A DNA stretch of 64,000 bases from Inia geoffrensis (lineage: Eukaryota > Chordata > Mammalia > Artiodactyla > Iniidae). Below, one piece after another: positions 1-10,010 of this stretch (position 1 is the first letter of the stretch; every line of letters begins with the position of its first letter). Below the pieces are notes generated by a model. It did not search any database and was not told where the DNA came from. It saw nothing but the letters and a program-made list of their open reading frames with translations. The DNA lies in contig CM070904.1 of the NCBI GenBank assembly GCA_036417435.1, positions 64,302,408-64,366,407 on the forward strand, given 5' to 3'. The position numbers were made by a program, and so were the translations under genes.

Positions 1-630
1 CATGGCAGTAGAGAAAGATGTGGAAGAACATACTCCACAGTTTTAATGTCGACTGGCTCAGTATAATGTATGCATTCCTCTTTATATATCTTTACTGTTT
101 GTTTCATTGAGCATGCATTCTTTTACAAATTAAAAAAAAATAAAAAGGTAAAACTTCTACCCCTAGAAGAAATGAAAAGATAAGAGAAAGTATTCAAAAA
201 CTACTGCATAATTCAAAGCTTTTCTAAGTATTGTCTACAAGAAAATGCCGATTCTAATTTTTGTTTCTGTTCTACAGTAGCCTAGGTCCACATCGCCCCG
301 TGGTTTTACAGTCACATGTTGCCCTTCGAGTTAGTCAGCTGGTGTATCTGGGATACAATATTATCTACCTCCTTATATTCTTCAAATGTCATGGGCACCA
401 TTATCTTTAATATATTTACTATGAACTTTTTCTCAATGCATTGAGGATTGTTTTAAAACATGGGAGAACACTCTCAAAACTTACGAAATTTTTTGCATTA
501 TATTTGAGTATACTCTTCCAGCAGATGGTCTTATCTACACACATATTTTCAATTCCATCTTTAGCCCAAAGACTCATAAATCTATAACTCAAGCCTAGAC
601 TTATTTTCTTAGCTCCAAACCTGCATTTTT

Positions 631-845
631 TTTTTTTTTTTTTTTTTTTTTTTGCGGTACGCGGGCCTCTCACCGCTGTGGCCTCTCTCGTTGCGGAGCA
701 CAGGCTCCGGACCCGCAGGCTCAGCGGCCATGGCTCATGGGCCCAGCCGCTCCGAGGCATGTGGGATCTTCCCGGACTGGGGCACGAACCCTTGACCCCT
801 GCATCGGCAGGCGGACTCTCAACCACTACGCCACCAGGGAAGCCC
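631..845 (-). mobile_element. CHR-type tRNA-Glu SINE, full length
   Basis: Plus strand shows a poly-T run, then the body with 'cctctcaccgctgtggcc', ending in 'ccaccagggaagccc', the reverse of the CHR head. A 16-bp target-site duplication (ccaaacctgcattttt) lies at 615-630 and 846-861. This is a retroposed, RNA polymerase III type element typical of cetaceans. Confidence 0.93.
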
Positions 846-1383
846 CCAAACCTGCATTTTTAATGGCTTCATCAACATCTTCTCTTAGAAGTCTTAAAGA
901 CACCTCAAAATCCTGTAGCAAATCCGATCTCATAATCTATCCCTCAAAGCCCAGCCCTTTTTTTCAGTGAATGGCATCACAGTCCCTCTAGTTGTATAAG
1001 CCTGAGACTTGCTGTATTCTAGTAGTTACTCTTCTCTCTCACCTCCATCCCCTGAATCCAGTTAACCCACTAATTGTGTTCATTTCACCTCCTGAATATC
1101 TTTTTAGTGTTTTCACTTCTTTTATCTCCACTGCTCTCACTTTGTGGGGGTAAGAAATTACAGTTCATCTGATTTCTTGCGATAAGATGCTAATCATTTT
1201 CCACATTTGAATCATATTGTCTGTCCTTTAAAAAATGCTAACTTCTGATCATGTTTGCTATTATTTAACCTTTTACTACTCCCAGTAACTTCCTGCTTTG
1301 GACATGAAGATAACACTAGCCCCACTATCTGCAGCTTAATTTTTCCTCCTTGCTCTCTAGAATCCAGCCATATGAACTTTTTT

Positions 1384-1568
1384 TTTTTTTTTTTTCGGTA
1401 CTTGGGCCTCTCACTGTTGTGGCATCTCCCGTTGCAGAGCACAGGCGCCGGGCTCGCAGGCTCAGCAGCCATGGCTCACAGGCCCAGCCGCTCCACGGCA
1501 TGTGGTATCTTCCCGTATCCCCTGCATCGGCAGGCAGACTCTCAGCCACTGCGCCACCAGGGACGCCC
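1384..1568 (-). mobile_element. CHR-type SINE with internal deletion over the B box
   Basis: Same body as the neighbours, but the segment between 'atcttcccg' and 'tatcccctgcatcgg' lacks about 18-20 bases (junction near 1515). That removes the region holding the tRNA B-box. The target-site duplication ccatatgaactttt is at 1368-1383 and 1569-1583. Confidence 0.9.
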
Positions 1569-1710
1569 CCATATGAACTTTTTAATTCCTCCAGAGGCCT
1601 GTGCTTCTTACAGATTCAGGGCTTCCTTGTGTTTGATAATTTTTACTCTTCCTACTTAGTACATCCTTTAGGGTTTTCTGTTTTGTTTTGTTTTACGGAA
1701 ATCTGTTGCA

Positions 1711-1820
1711 TTTCTTTTTAAAAAAATTTTTATTTTATATTGGAGTATAGTAGATTAAATAATGTTGTGTTAGTTTCAGGTGTACAGCACAGTGATTCAG
1801 TTATACATACTCTATAATAA
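1711..1820 (-). mobile_element. Cetartiodactyl L1 3' end fragment
   Basis: The 'ttggagtatag ... tgttgtgttagtttcaggtg ... agtgattcagttatacata' pattern is the familiar 3' end of cetartiodactyl L1 elements, preceded by an A/T-rich tail on the low-coordinate side, so it is in reverse orientation. Only about 110 bp remain. Confidence 0.65.
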
Positions 1821-1833
1821 CATCCTTTAAGTT

Positions 1834-4020
1834 TTAGCTCCAAAGTCATTTCCCATGGGAAGCTTTTCCTTCCTTCTGAACTAGATTAGCACTCCCTTCA
1901 TAATTTTCATAACAGCTCATAGTTATACACTTGTTGACTTTCTGATTAACATTTCTCTCCCCTAGTGGACTGTAGGAAGAGCCCCTACTTTGCTCACCAA
2001 ATCCCAGTTCTCACAGAATGTCTGAGCACTGTAAATGAATTTCCACTAGCAGATTCTAAACTGATAACATCCTTCAATTTTGACTGTGGAAAAACTAAAA
2101 CATTTAATTGCTCTGACCAACTTAACCAGAGAATTTTAGTCTCCTGGAATTGTGTTTACTCATATTTACCAAAAATGATTAATTGAGTAGAACCCAATAG
2201 CGGATGGAAATGGTAAACTTGATACCATGCCCTATATACTTGATACAACACACTGTTAATTTTCACCTTTTTCCCGAGGTTATTAATTGCTACCATTCTG
2301 ATTCTACAGCATACACAAAAGTGTTCTCAAACTCCTCAACATCTAGTGAATTTTATGTAAAATACCTATTACAGAAAATTTTAGAGCTAAGCAGGCTAAG
2401 TTCTTGCTGTAAGCTTTCATTTGTGTGCTAGTAGTTAACAGTGGTAAATATAATTGAAATAGAATTTATTATTCTGATAAAAGACATGACACAGTGCACA
2501 AACTCCAAGTACGTTCAGCATTAAACTCTGGATTAATTAGTAGATGAGAGTAACCACTGTGTGCATATACAATTAAATAATGGTGCATCACAGTATCTAT
2601 TTTGCAAGCATTCTTACATAATTCCACTAACAACTTTTATATGCTCAAGTAAATTGCCAAGTTAAAAATCAGTGAACCGCATCAAAGTCATTTGATTAGT
2701 TTTTAATGCACTAGGAATTGAGTTATAAAGCAGTTTACAAATAATTCTGCAAGCTTATTACAATTCACTGAGGTCAATGCCTACTCTTATTCATTTTTCA
2801 TCAGTTATTACCCTCCTCCTTTAAAAATAATTCACTGCCTTTCTTAAATTAATGACTGCACAAGGCATTTAGTTTGTTCCTACAGTTTAGTCATATCCAA
2901 GGTGGTACAGATGGTCTTTTCTGCATCACTAGGTTAATACGACCATGTTATATTGCATTACAGATTTAGTTGTCTAACCGCAGTTCATCCGGAAAGAATA
3001 CACATTGAGAATTTTGCTCAACGTTAGCACTTTCAGGCATGAAGCATAAAACTTAGATGAGTATAATCCTGTTATGATTCTTAACATTAAAAAAAACACC
3101 CTTGTAAGTTGTCTCCATATTTTAGTATATTTGCTTTCTGACTTGAATAACTAAAAGAGATTCTATTTAGCCTATTAGCTACTGAAATGTTCGATAAATC
3201 TGAAATAATAACAACAGAATCAGGGGTGCTTTGCACATTTTTTAACACATTCCCCAACATAATTATAAGTATTGATAAACTACTTACATGAACATAGCTT
3301 TGTTGAAATGCACCATTTTTCACTTGAGAGAGATAGTTTCTAAAGTACATGAACTTATAATTAACTACCACTCTACAATGTCTTTCGCAGGACATGTCAC
3401 TTCTGTGAAGCTGCTGAAAATAAATTTGGAAGCTGTATCTTCATACATGCTGTGTTACGTTTAACTAAGAGCTTTTTACATCTCAACCAAGAAGGCACAC
3501 AGATATTCCCAGTGTCTTTCTCTTTAGAAAGCCTGTAATTATGACTTCAATCTATGCATGAATAAATGTTAAATACTTGGCCCAAGGTCAAATAGGAAAT
3601 CAAGGTAAAATCAAAATAAAATAGCTGTTTCCTTGATTTAATTTCAGTTTTACCCCAAACTTGGTGTTTTCTTGGTCCTTAAATATCCACAAGAGAATCT
3701 AATGAGAATCCTAACTCTCTCCTCTAAATAATGCAGATAAATGCATACACACTTCTTTTTATGACCACAGAGGTCGAATAACAAAATCCTTCTCCTCCAA
3801 CCAAAACCCCTCCATTGACCTCCCCTAGGATTCCCTAGGATTAGTTGACTCTTAATATTCCTTCCAGTTTTGAGTTTCTTTGCATGTATATTTATACTAA
3901 TCACAGTTCACACAAAATTATAATGATCACAGCTACATTTCTACCCCTATGTCCTGGGGGAATGGGGCTTTAGAAAATGGTTTTACCAACTTTTCTAAAT
4001 TGAGAAAACCTCATCAATCT
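1834..4020. other. Intronic sequence, no element recognised
   Basis: AT-rich sequence with many short ORFs of no coding character. A stretch near 1915-1975 faintly resembles a LINE-2 3' end. Sequence at about 2450-3060 contains no repeat that I recognise and could be an old conserved noncoding segment, but nothing in the sequence proves it. Confidence 0.4.
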
Positions 4021-4027
4021 GAATTAT

Positions 4028-4081
4028 TTCTCTGTCTTTCTCTGTCCCTGTCTCTGTCTCTCTCCCTCTCTCTTTCTCTCC
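4028..4081. repeat. CT-rich simple repeat
   Basis: Interrupted (TCTCTG/TCTC)n tract, about 54 bp. Confidence 0.85.
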
Positions 4082-6120
4082 TCTGGGAGCTGATTCTTAT
4101 CTACTAGAGTTTGGAAGAAAACTATTATGCTAATTTTGACATGAAACAATTTTCTAACTTAAGAGTATACCTAGGGATATTAGAAACAGTAATATTTCTT
4201 GCAGAAAACCAACTATATCTGAAAAGTTCTCCATATATTCCCAATCACTTAATTTCCTCACAATTACAAATTCCCAATCATTCCCTTGGTTTAATTTCTC
4301 ATCATTTCTACAAACTCTTAGAACTTTGACTACTTAATAATTTTACTACTAAAATACAGTTAAATATAAATTAGAAGCATCTTACTCTTGCTTGGTTCTG
4401 CTTAGCTTAATTATAAACTGAAAAGCAGAGAAAAATTTTAGTTCCAGCAGTCATGCAAATCAGAGAATAGAGTGGGGTAAGGAGAGGGCATATGTGCGTG
4501 TATTTGGGGGGTGGGAAGTTGTGAAGGCTACGAGCAGAGGTATTTCCCCTCACAAAGGATTAGGGGTGCTGGGAGGTATCTTGATTGGATCCCTGAAAAC
4601 AGACTGTGCAAAAGGGTTTTGGGGAAGTGTTTTCAGGACATATGCCTATAAGGAAAAGAGGAAGGAAGGATTGATAAGAGCAAGTAAAACTGATATGAAA
4701 ACGTAGCTAAAGCTTCAGTCAGTTCTCCTGGGAGCTGTGGAGCTGGGGTAGCCCTTCAGAGTTATGCCAAAATTAAGTTAGTGTATCTGGTTTTTATCTC
4801 CCTGTTGCAGCCAGTCACTGGCTACAGCTACCCCATGGGAAGGGCCATGACCTTGGGTAAGGCAGCTCCTCTCCTTTGACTACAGCTTCCAATGAGGGGT
4901 GGAGCTGTGTCCTGAAGTGGCCAATTTCCAGCAGCTGTCCCCCACCTGAGGAAGGTGTCTGAGGCACAGTGCCTACGGTACAGATGGGGAAGGATAGCCA
5001 GTTTGGGGTCTGAAAAAAAATTATGATCTGAGTAAGTCTACTATCAGCTACTATCAGGCAAAATAAGAATTCATGAATTAATATCAATGTACCTTTCTAT
5101 AATCAGCGTATTCACAAGTCTGACATTTAAATTGGAAGCCTTAAAATCACTGTGGGACTTTTCTCCAACCAAATAGCTCAGGATGTGCAGAGAAATATAA
5201 CTTTAATCTCTGAGTCAGAGAGAGCAGCAGATCAAATTTCATTGGAGAAACAGGGAAGATAATTGACATACCTGACTTTTCTCTTTAGGAAGAAATTTCC
5301 ACAGAGGCACCCAGCAAGGAGATGTCTTTCTTACTAATGTGTTAGGAGTATATGATGATGCCCATGGGCTGCTAGAGCAACCCATAATATTGTCAAAGAA
5401 GGCAGTACTTAGCTGTTAGACTGGGGAAAAAATATAATTCAGTGTGAACTCAGTACTGACCTGGCTAACCTGATTAGTGGGTGACACATGGGGCAGTGCA
5501 GACAGTGCAGTCCTGGTGTTAGTGAGAACAAAAGGTCACCAGGGAGTCCATCGACCTGGTAAACCTGCAGCTAAATTTGGGACCCTTTAAAGGAGCAGAT
5601 GTGGTCAGTAAGGCCTTGAAAGACTAAGACTCCTTGGACATTTCCTAGGGCGAGAGATACCAAAGAAAAAGCAACATCTTACAATAAGGCAGTAAGTATA
5701 AGACCAAATAGGAATCTTGAAGCAATGTGAGTCCTGACCCAGTAGTGCAGGACACATGTGTGGAGATCAGGAGAAGTTACTGCTGTAGCAGGAGTGAGAG
5801 TAATCATAGGAGCTGTATCAGCAGCAGAGAACTTCTGGAGCAAGTTCACAAATGTTGATGATATCTGAGAGACACTGCTTCCAACCTAGCTGGGTCATCA
5901 TGAGAGCAAAGAAGCAGAAAACACAGGTTTAGAATAAGGGAGATAGGGCAGAAAATAGGACAGGCTGGTGGACTGCTTTTGCCACCCAAGATTAAAATCT
6001 GTCCACGAGGAGGCATTGGAAATTAAAGCAAACACATCAGTATTATATATACCTAATTAGTTTCCATTTCTATGTGATAACAGCTTAATAAATCAATGTG
6101 TGATTTACCATACTGCTATT
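4082..6120. other. Intronic sequence, no element recognised
   Basis: Moderately GC-raised at 4450-5100 and 5450-5900, with no ORF of coding character. Purine-rich wording at 5700-5950 could be a very old LINE-2 body, but the match is too weak to call. Confidence 0.35.
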
Positions 6121-6337
6121 TTGCTTCTGTTTTATAGAATTCTTTCTTTTCCAAATGCCAAGTTAAAGAATCCACTCATGTTGTGTGAAAGTAGTAACAT
6201 CTTTACCTAGATTGACCCAAGATGACACGTAGTTATTACATTGACAGGGACTCTTTTGATGGAGTGTTCCAAACACAAATGGTACAGACGCCAGTTACCC
6301 ACATGCTGTATGAATACGGACTGTCCCTGATTTGGGT

Positions 6338-6350
6338 GTTGCTAGGTAAC
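6338..6350. promoter_or_regulatory. Candidate RFX X-box (GTTGCTAGGTAAC)
   Basis: The 13-bp sequence matches the RFX-family palindrome (GTTGCYNNGYAAC class) with both half-sites intact. It sits in a repeat-free patch (6210-6440) with more CpG dinucleotides than its AT-rich surroundings. Binding and any enhancer role are inferred only. Confidence 0.4.
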
Positions 6351-6817
6351 AAATTCTTCCAAATCGTATGCACACCGGGTCTCTGACGTGGACATGCTGA
6401 TTTCGGCCACCATTAACATTCATTGCTAACGAAACGATAAAGCATATTTTTTCAACTGTGAGTAATTTTCTTGATCTTAGAGATACGTATTTCGCCCCAA
6501 TCCTAGGGAGGAAACATGGTATAAAGTTGATTGCAACTTATGACTGAACTTTTCTCAGATTTCTTTTAGCAACCATGTCATGGTTCCTTTTCCTACAGCA
6601 AATTTAATCTTTAAAAAGAGGAAACTTCCAAACACATGATAATAGTAAACATTAGTTATGTTGTAAAACCTTTAATTAAATTCATCTGAATAATAGATTG
6701 ATTCTATAGTAATGCTTGCTGAGTGGGAAACTCTGTATTACTACCACAGCTCTTCATCTTTAAAGAATGACTTTCAGCTCCAATGGAGAATAGCAAAAAC
6801 ATTGTGAATGCCCTTTT

Positions 6818-7030
6818 TTTTTTTTTTTTTTTTTTTTTGTGGTATGCAGGCCTCTCACTGTTGTGGCCTCTCCCGTTGTGGAGCACAGGCTCCGGACGCG
6901 CAGGCTCAGCGGCCATGGCTCACGGGCCCAGCCACTCCGCGGCATGTGGCATCTTCCCGAACCGGGGCACGAACCCATGACCCCTGCATCGGCAGGCGGA
7001 CTCTCAACCACTGCGCCACCAGGGAAGCCC
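6818..7030 (-). mobile_element. CHR-type tRNA-Glu SINE, full length
   Basis: Poly-T followed by the standard body and the reverse CHR head at 7010-7030. The target-site duplication tgaatgccctttt lies at 6805-6817 and 7031-7043. Confidence 0.93.
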
Positions 7031-7542
7031 TGAATGCCCTTTTATAAACCAGCTATACAGAAAATTTCTTTGTTCCTTAGCTTGAGGTCTGAACACTGAA
7101 ATACAAATTTAAGGGAGTAAGGTAGCTATTCAGGCAAATATATTTTTTATGTGTCAATTATTCAAAATATTGAGCCCAAAGCATATGAATGCATTTTTAG
7201 TGGCTTAAATTAGCTAGATAGATAATTGCCTAAATTACCAACTGTATTTTTGTGTATAGACTTTGCTTCAGTTGAAGCTTTTAGAGTAATTCAAACTTTT
7301 ATTTTAGTAAGCATAAAGGTAAAAATTCTCTTTTGATTTGGAGAGTATAATTTTAATCATTTCAAAGATAATGGAATCTCCTTTATAATACCTTAATAAA
7401 ATGAAATGAAAAAGTACACTTTTGAAAATAACTGTGAGAATAAGATGCTATAGAAATTTAACTTTATTTTACTATATTTTTACTTTTAGCTTCACTTAAA
7501 ATTTATCTTTATGGTTTTATCTAACCATTAAGTAACTTAGAC

Positions 7543-7966
7543 TAGTAGTTCTCAAACTTCAATGTGGATCAGAATGACCTGAAGGGTTTGTCAAAACACA
7601 GGTTGCTGAATTTATGTGGTTTGTTTTTTTTTTGCGGTACGCGGGCCTCTCACTGTTGTGGCCTCTTCCGTTGCAGAGCACAGGCTACGGACGCGCAGGC
7701 TCAGCGGCCATGGCTCACGTGCCCAGCTGCTCCGCGGCCATGGCTCACGTGCCCAGCTGCTCCGCGGCACGTGGGATCTTCCCGAACTGGGGCACGAACC
7801 CGTGTCCCCTGCATTGGCAGGCAGACTCTCAACCACTGCGCCACCAGGGAAGCCCTGAATTTCTGTGTTTCTGAATCAGTTGTTCTGGTGTAAGGCCCAA
7901 GGACTTGCACTTCAAACGTGCTACAAGATGATGCTGACGGTCTTACTCTTGGAGAATCACTGACTA
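7543..7966 (+). mobile_element. MER5A-like hAT (Charlie) DNA transposon, split by a SINE
   Basis: The left part begins 'tagtagttctcaaact' and continues with the 'atcagaatgacctgaaggg' pattern. The right part resumes after the SINE with 'tctgaatcagttgttctgg' and ends 'ggagaatcactga'. Together they make about 190 bp of a non-autonomous hAT element with the usual terminal-inverted-repeat wording (tagttctcaaac / gagaatcactg). The family name is recalled. Confidence 0.65.
7620..7854 (-). mobile_element. CHR-type SINE with internal 30-bp tandem duplication
   Basis: Standard CHR body, but the 30-bp unit at 7705-7734 (cggccatggctcacgtgccc and the next ten bases) is repeated exactly at 7735-7764. Flanks ctgaatttatgtg (7606-7618) and ctgaatttctgtg (7855-7867) form a one-mismatch target-site duplication inside the MER5A-like element. 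Confidence 0.93.
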
Positions 7967-8019
7967 ATATGCATTCCGTAGGGAAAAAAACCTTAATTAC
8001 TCAATATAAAAATGACATT

Positions 8020-10010
8020 TATAAATTTATACATTCTACAAGTATGTATTGGGTACTCACTATTTGCCAGATATTGGGGATACGGAAGAAAACACAACAG
8101 CCCTCCCATGAATTGGAGCTTAAGTGTTCCTGGCTACTTTAAACAAGGAAGGCTTCCTTAGTTTTCCACAGCTCTCACCTGTCTTGCTCTCTATTTTTAT
8201 TCGTGGTCTTCTTTAGTCATTTATGTTTCTTGTCTACTAGGCAAACGGATGTGCCAGTGTGGTAGTAGAGACAGATATGAGGTATCATCATGTCACAGGG
8301 TTAAGAACAGGAAAATCTATCTGGGTGAATTAGGAACTCCCCACAGGTAAAGGGTCCTTTGGAGAAGGTATGCTAGAGAAACGAAGGCAGTCTAGTAGAG
8401 AGGACACTATGTTATCCAAACAAGGTGGTATAAAATGTATGTGGTTTCAAAAAACCACCACTGAAATATGGGATATGACGGCGATGGCTTGGGGGGTGCT
8501 GTGATGGGAGATGAGGCTAATGAGGTATGTGAGGCCATAACATGTGTCTTTTTGCTTAATGCACAGGGTTTCGGAGTTTTCTAATCTTAGGCAGTAAAGA
8601 ACCATTATAAAGAACATAAACAGTGGCGTATTACGATCTGATGCACAGTAGTGGGACATGTGATCCTGAGGAAAAGAAGCTGAAAGCAGAGATACCAATT
8701 TTGAGATCACTGCCTCAGATGTGTTGAGGGCCTGAGTAGGTAATTACAGTGGGCTGTATGAGACAGATATTCAGGAGGGGTGCTTGAGAGAATTTGATCA
8801 CTCTTCTGTTGGGAAAAGAGAGGATTAGAGAGAAGGAGAAGTTTAGCGTGATGCCCAGGTTTCTGGCTTGGGTGGCTGGGATGATGACACCATTCACAAC
8901 GTATGAAGAGCAAAAGTTTTTGATGGAATAGAGTAGATGGTAATTGGGATGGAAAGGCAAGTCTTAGCTTGAAAATGCTAAATTTCCAGAAATGCTAAAA
9001 TCTTCCAGAAAAAGATGTCCAGTGGGCAGTTGGATATATGAAGTTATAAGTAATTGGAAAAGTCTAGAGACAGGTGTGGTCTGGAGATACTGATTTGAAA
9101 GGGAGCCTTTACCCTGTAGGTCACAGATAAGTTTGCCCAAGCAGGGTGTACAGAGAAGATGACTAAGGAGAGAAGAATACTAAGAGCAACTTCTGGGGGA
9201 TAAACAAACAGTGTCAAAGAGTTTCTTGTTTAAGAGGAACAAGAAAATGGTACTAAAATAGCTGTCACAGAGATCAAAAGAAGCAAAGGAGTGTGGTGTC
9301 ATGGAACATAAAAGAACCAAGAGAAGGGAATCGAATTTAGCACAGTACCTTCAACCTAAAGGATAACATTGAGAGCACAACATAGAAAGCTCATTACAGT
9401 GGGCAGAGGAGGAAAGGAAATAAGGGAGACGATGAGTAGGTGTGGAAAATCCAAATGCCTGTAAGAAGAGTCAGGGGACAAAAGTGAAGAAAGCCAGGTA
9501 TGAACAGCAATAAGGAGAGCTGAGGACTGTGGCAAACTGGGGGGTACATACCGTCTAAAGGTGAGGTCAGTATTCTCTTCCAGATTATTGCAAGTGTGTG
9601 GCCACATATTCATCTTTTTCCAAAATAAGCTAGATGGTTTTTTTTTTGGGCTGTGCCGTGCGACTGCAGGATCTTAGTTCCCCAGCCCGGGATCGAACCC
9701 GGGCTCACAGCAGTGAAAGTCCAGAGTCCTAACCACTGGATAGCCAGGGAATTCCCCAGACATCGTAATTTTAGGTGTAATCTTCCAATTTTTAAATGTT
9801 GGCAACACATTTAACTAATTGAAACTTTGAGAAAATATTATTTGATGTAAACAGAATGTATCTATTGAAGTATAGGCTATTCTCAGCAGCATGAGCAAAA
9901 GGGAAAGAGCCAGCAGAAAACATAGCTGAGAGAGGGGCATTGGTAAGGACAGATTTGGAAGGAATGGCAGAGGGAATGGGTTTCAAGTGGTGATGTGGAC
10001 CCCAGTTAAG
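8020..10010 (+). mobile_element. Long, degenerate LINE-2 (L2) body
   Basis: Characteristic L2 phrases occur in the right order: 'gtattgggtactcac...tgccagatattgggg' near 8045, 'gatgcccaggtttctggcttg' at 8850-8870, and 'gggcagttggatata' near 9024. No ORF survives. It is interrupted by the short SINE at 9638-9757. The exact ends are uncertain. Confidence 0.6.
9638..9757 (-). mobile_element. Short CHR/tRNA-Glu-related SINE
   Basis: Reads from poly-T through 'gggctgtgccgtgcgactg' to 'tagccagggaattcccc'. The reverse complement has the tRNA-like head with a canonical B-box core (gggttcgatcccgg). It is only 120 bp and differs from the long CHR elements in its tail, so it is an older or distinct subfamily of the tRNA-Glu SINEs shared by cetartiodactyls. 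Confidence 0.85.

Noticed and set aside
419..826. 135-codon minus-strand open frame and the similar frames at every CHR SINE
   Set aside because: They run through SINE bodies and their poly-A/poly-T tails (poly-Lys or poly-Phe runs). The same peptides recur at each copy, so they are repeat-derived and not genes.
7705..7764. Minisatellite
   Set aside because: Only two units, both within one SINE; better described as an internal duplication of the element.
9638..9757. tRNA gene candidate (good B-box GGTTCGATCCC)
   Set aside because: The sequence ends in a poly-A type tail, lacks a full cloverleaf and matches the tRNA-Glu SINE head, so it is a SINE.
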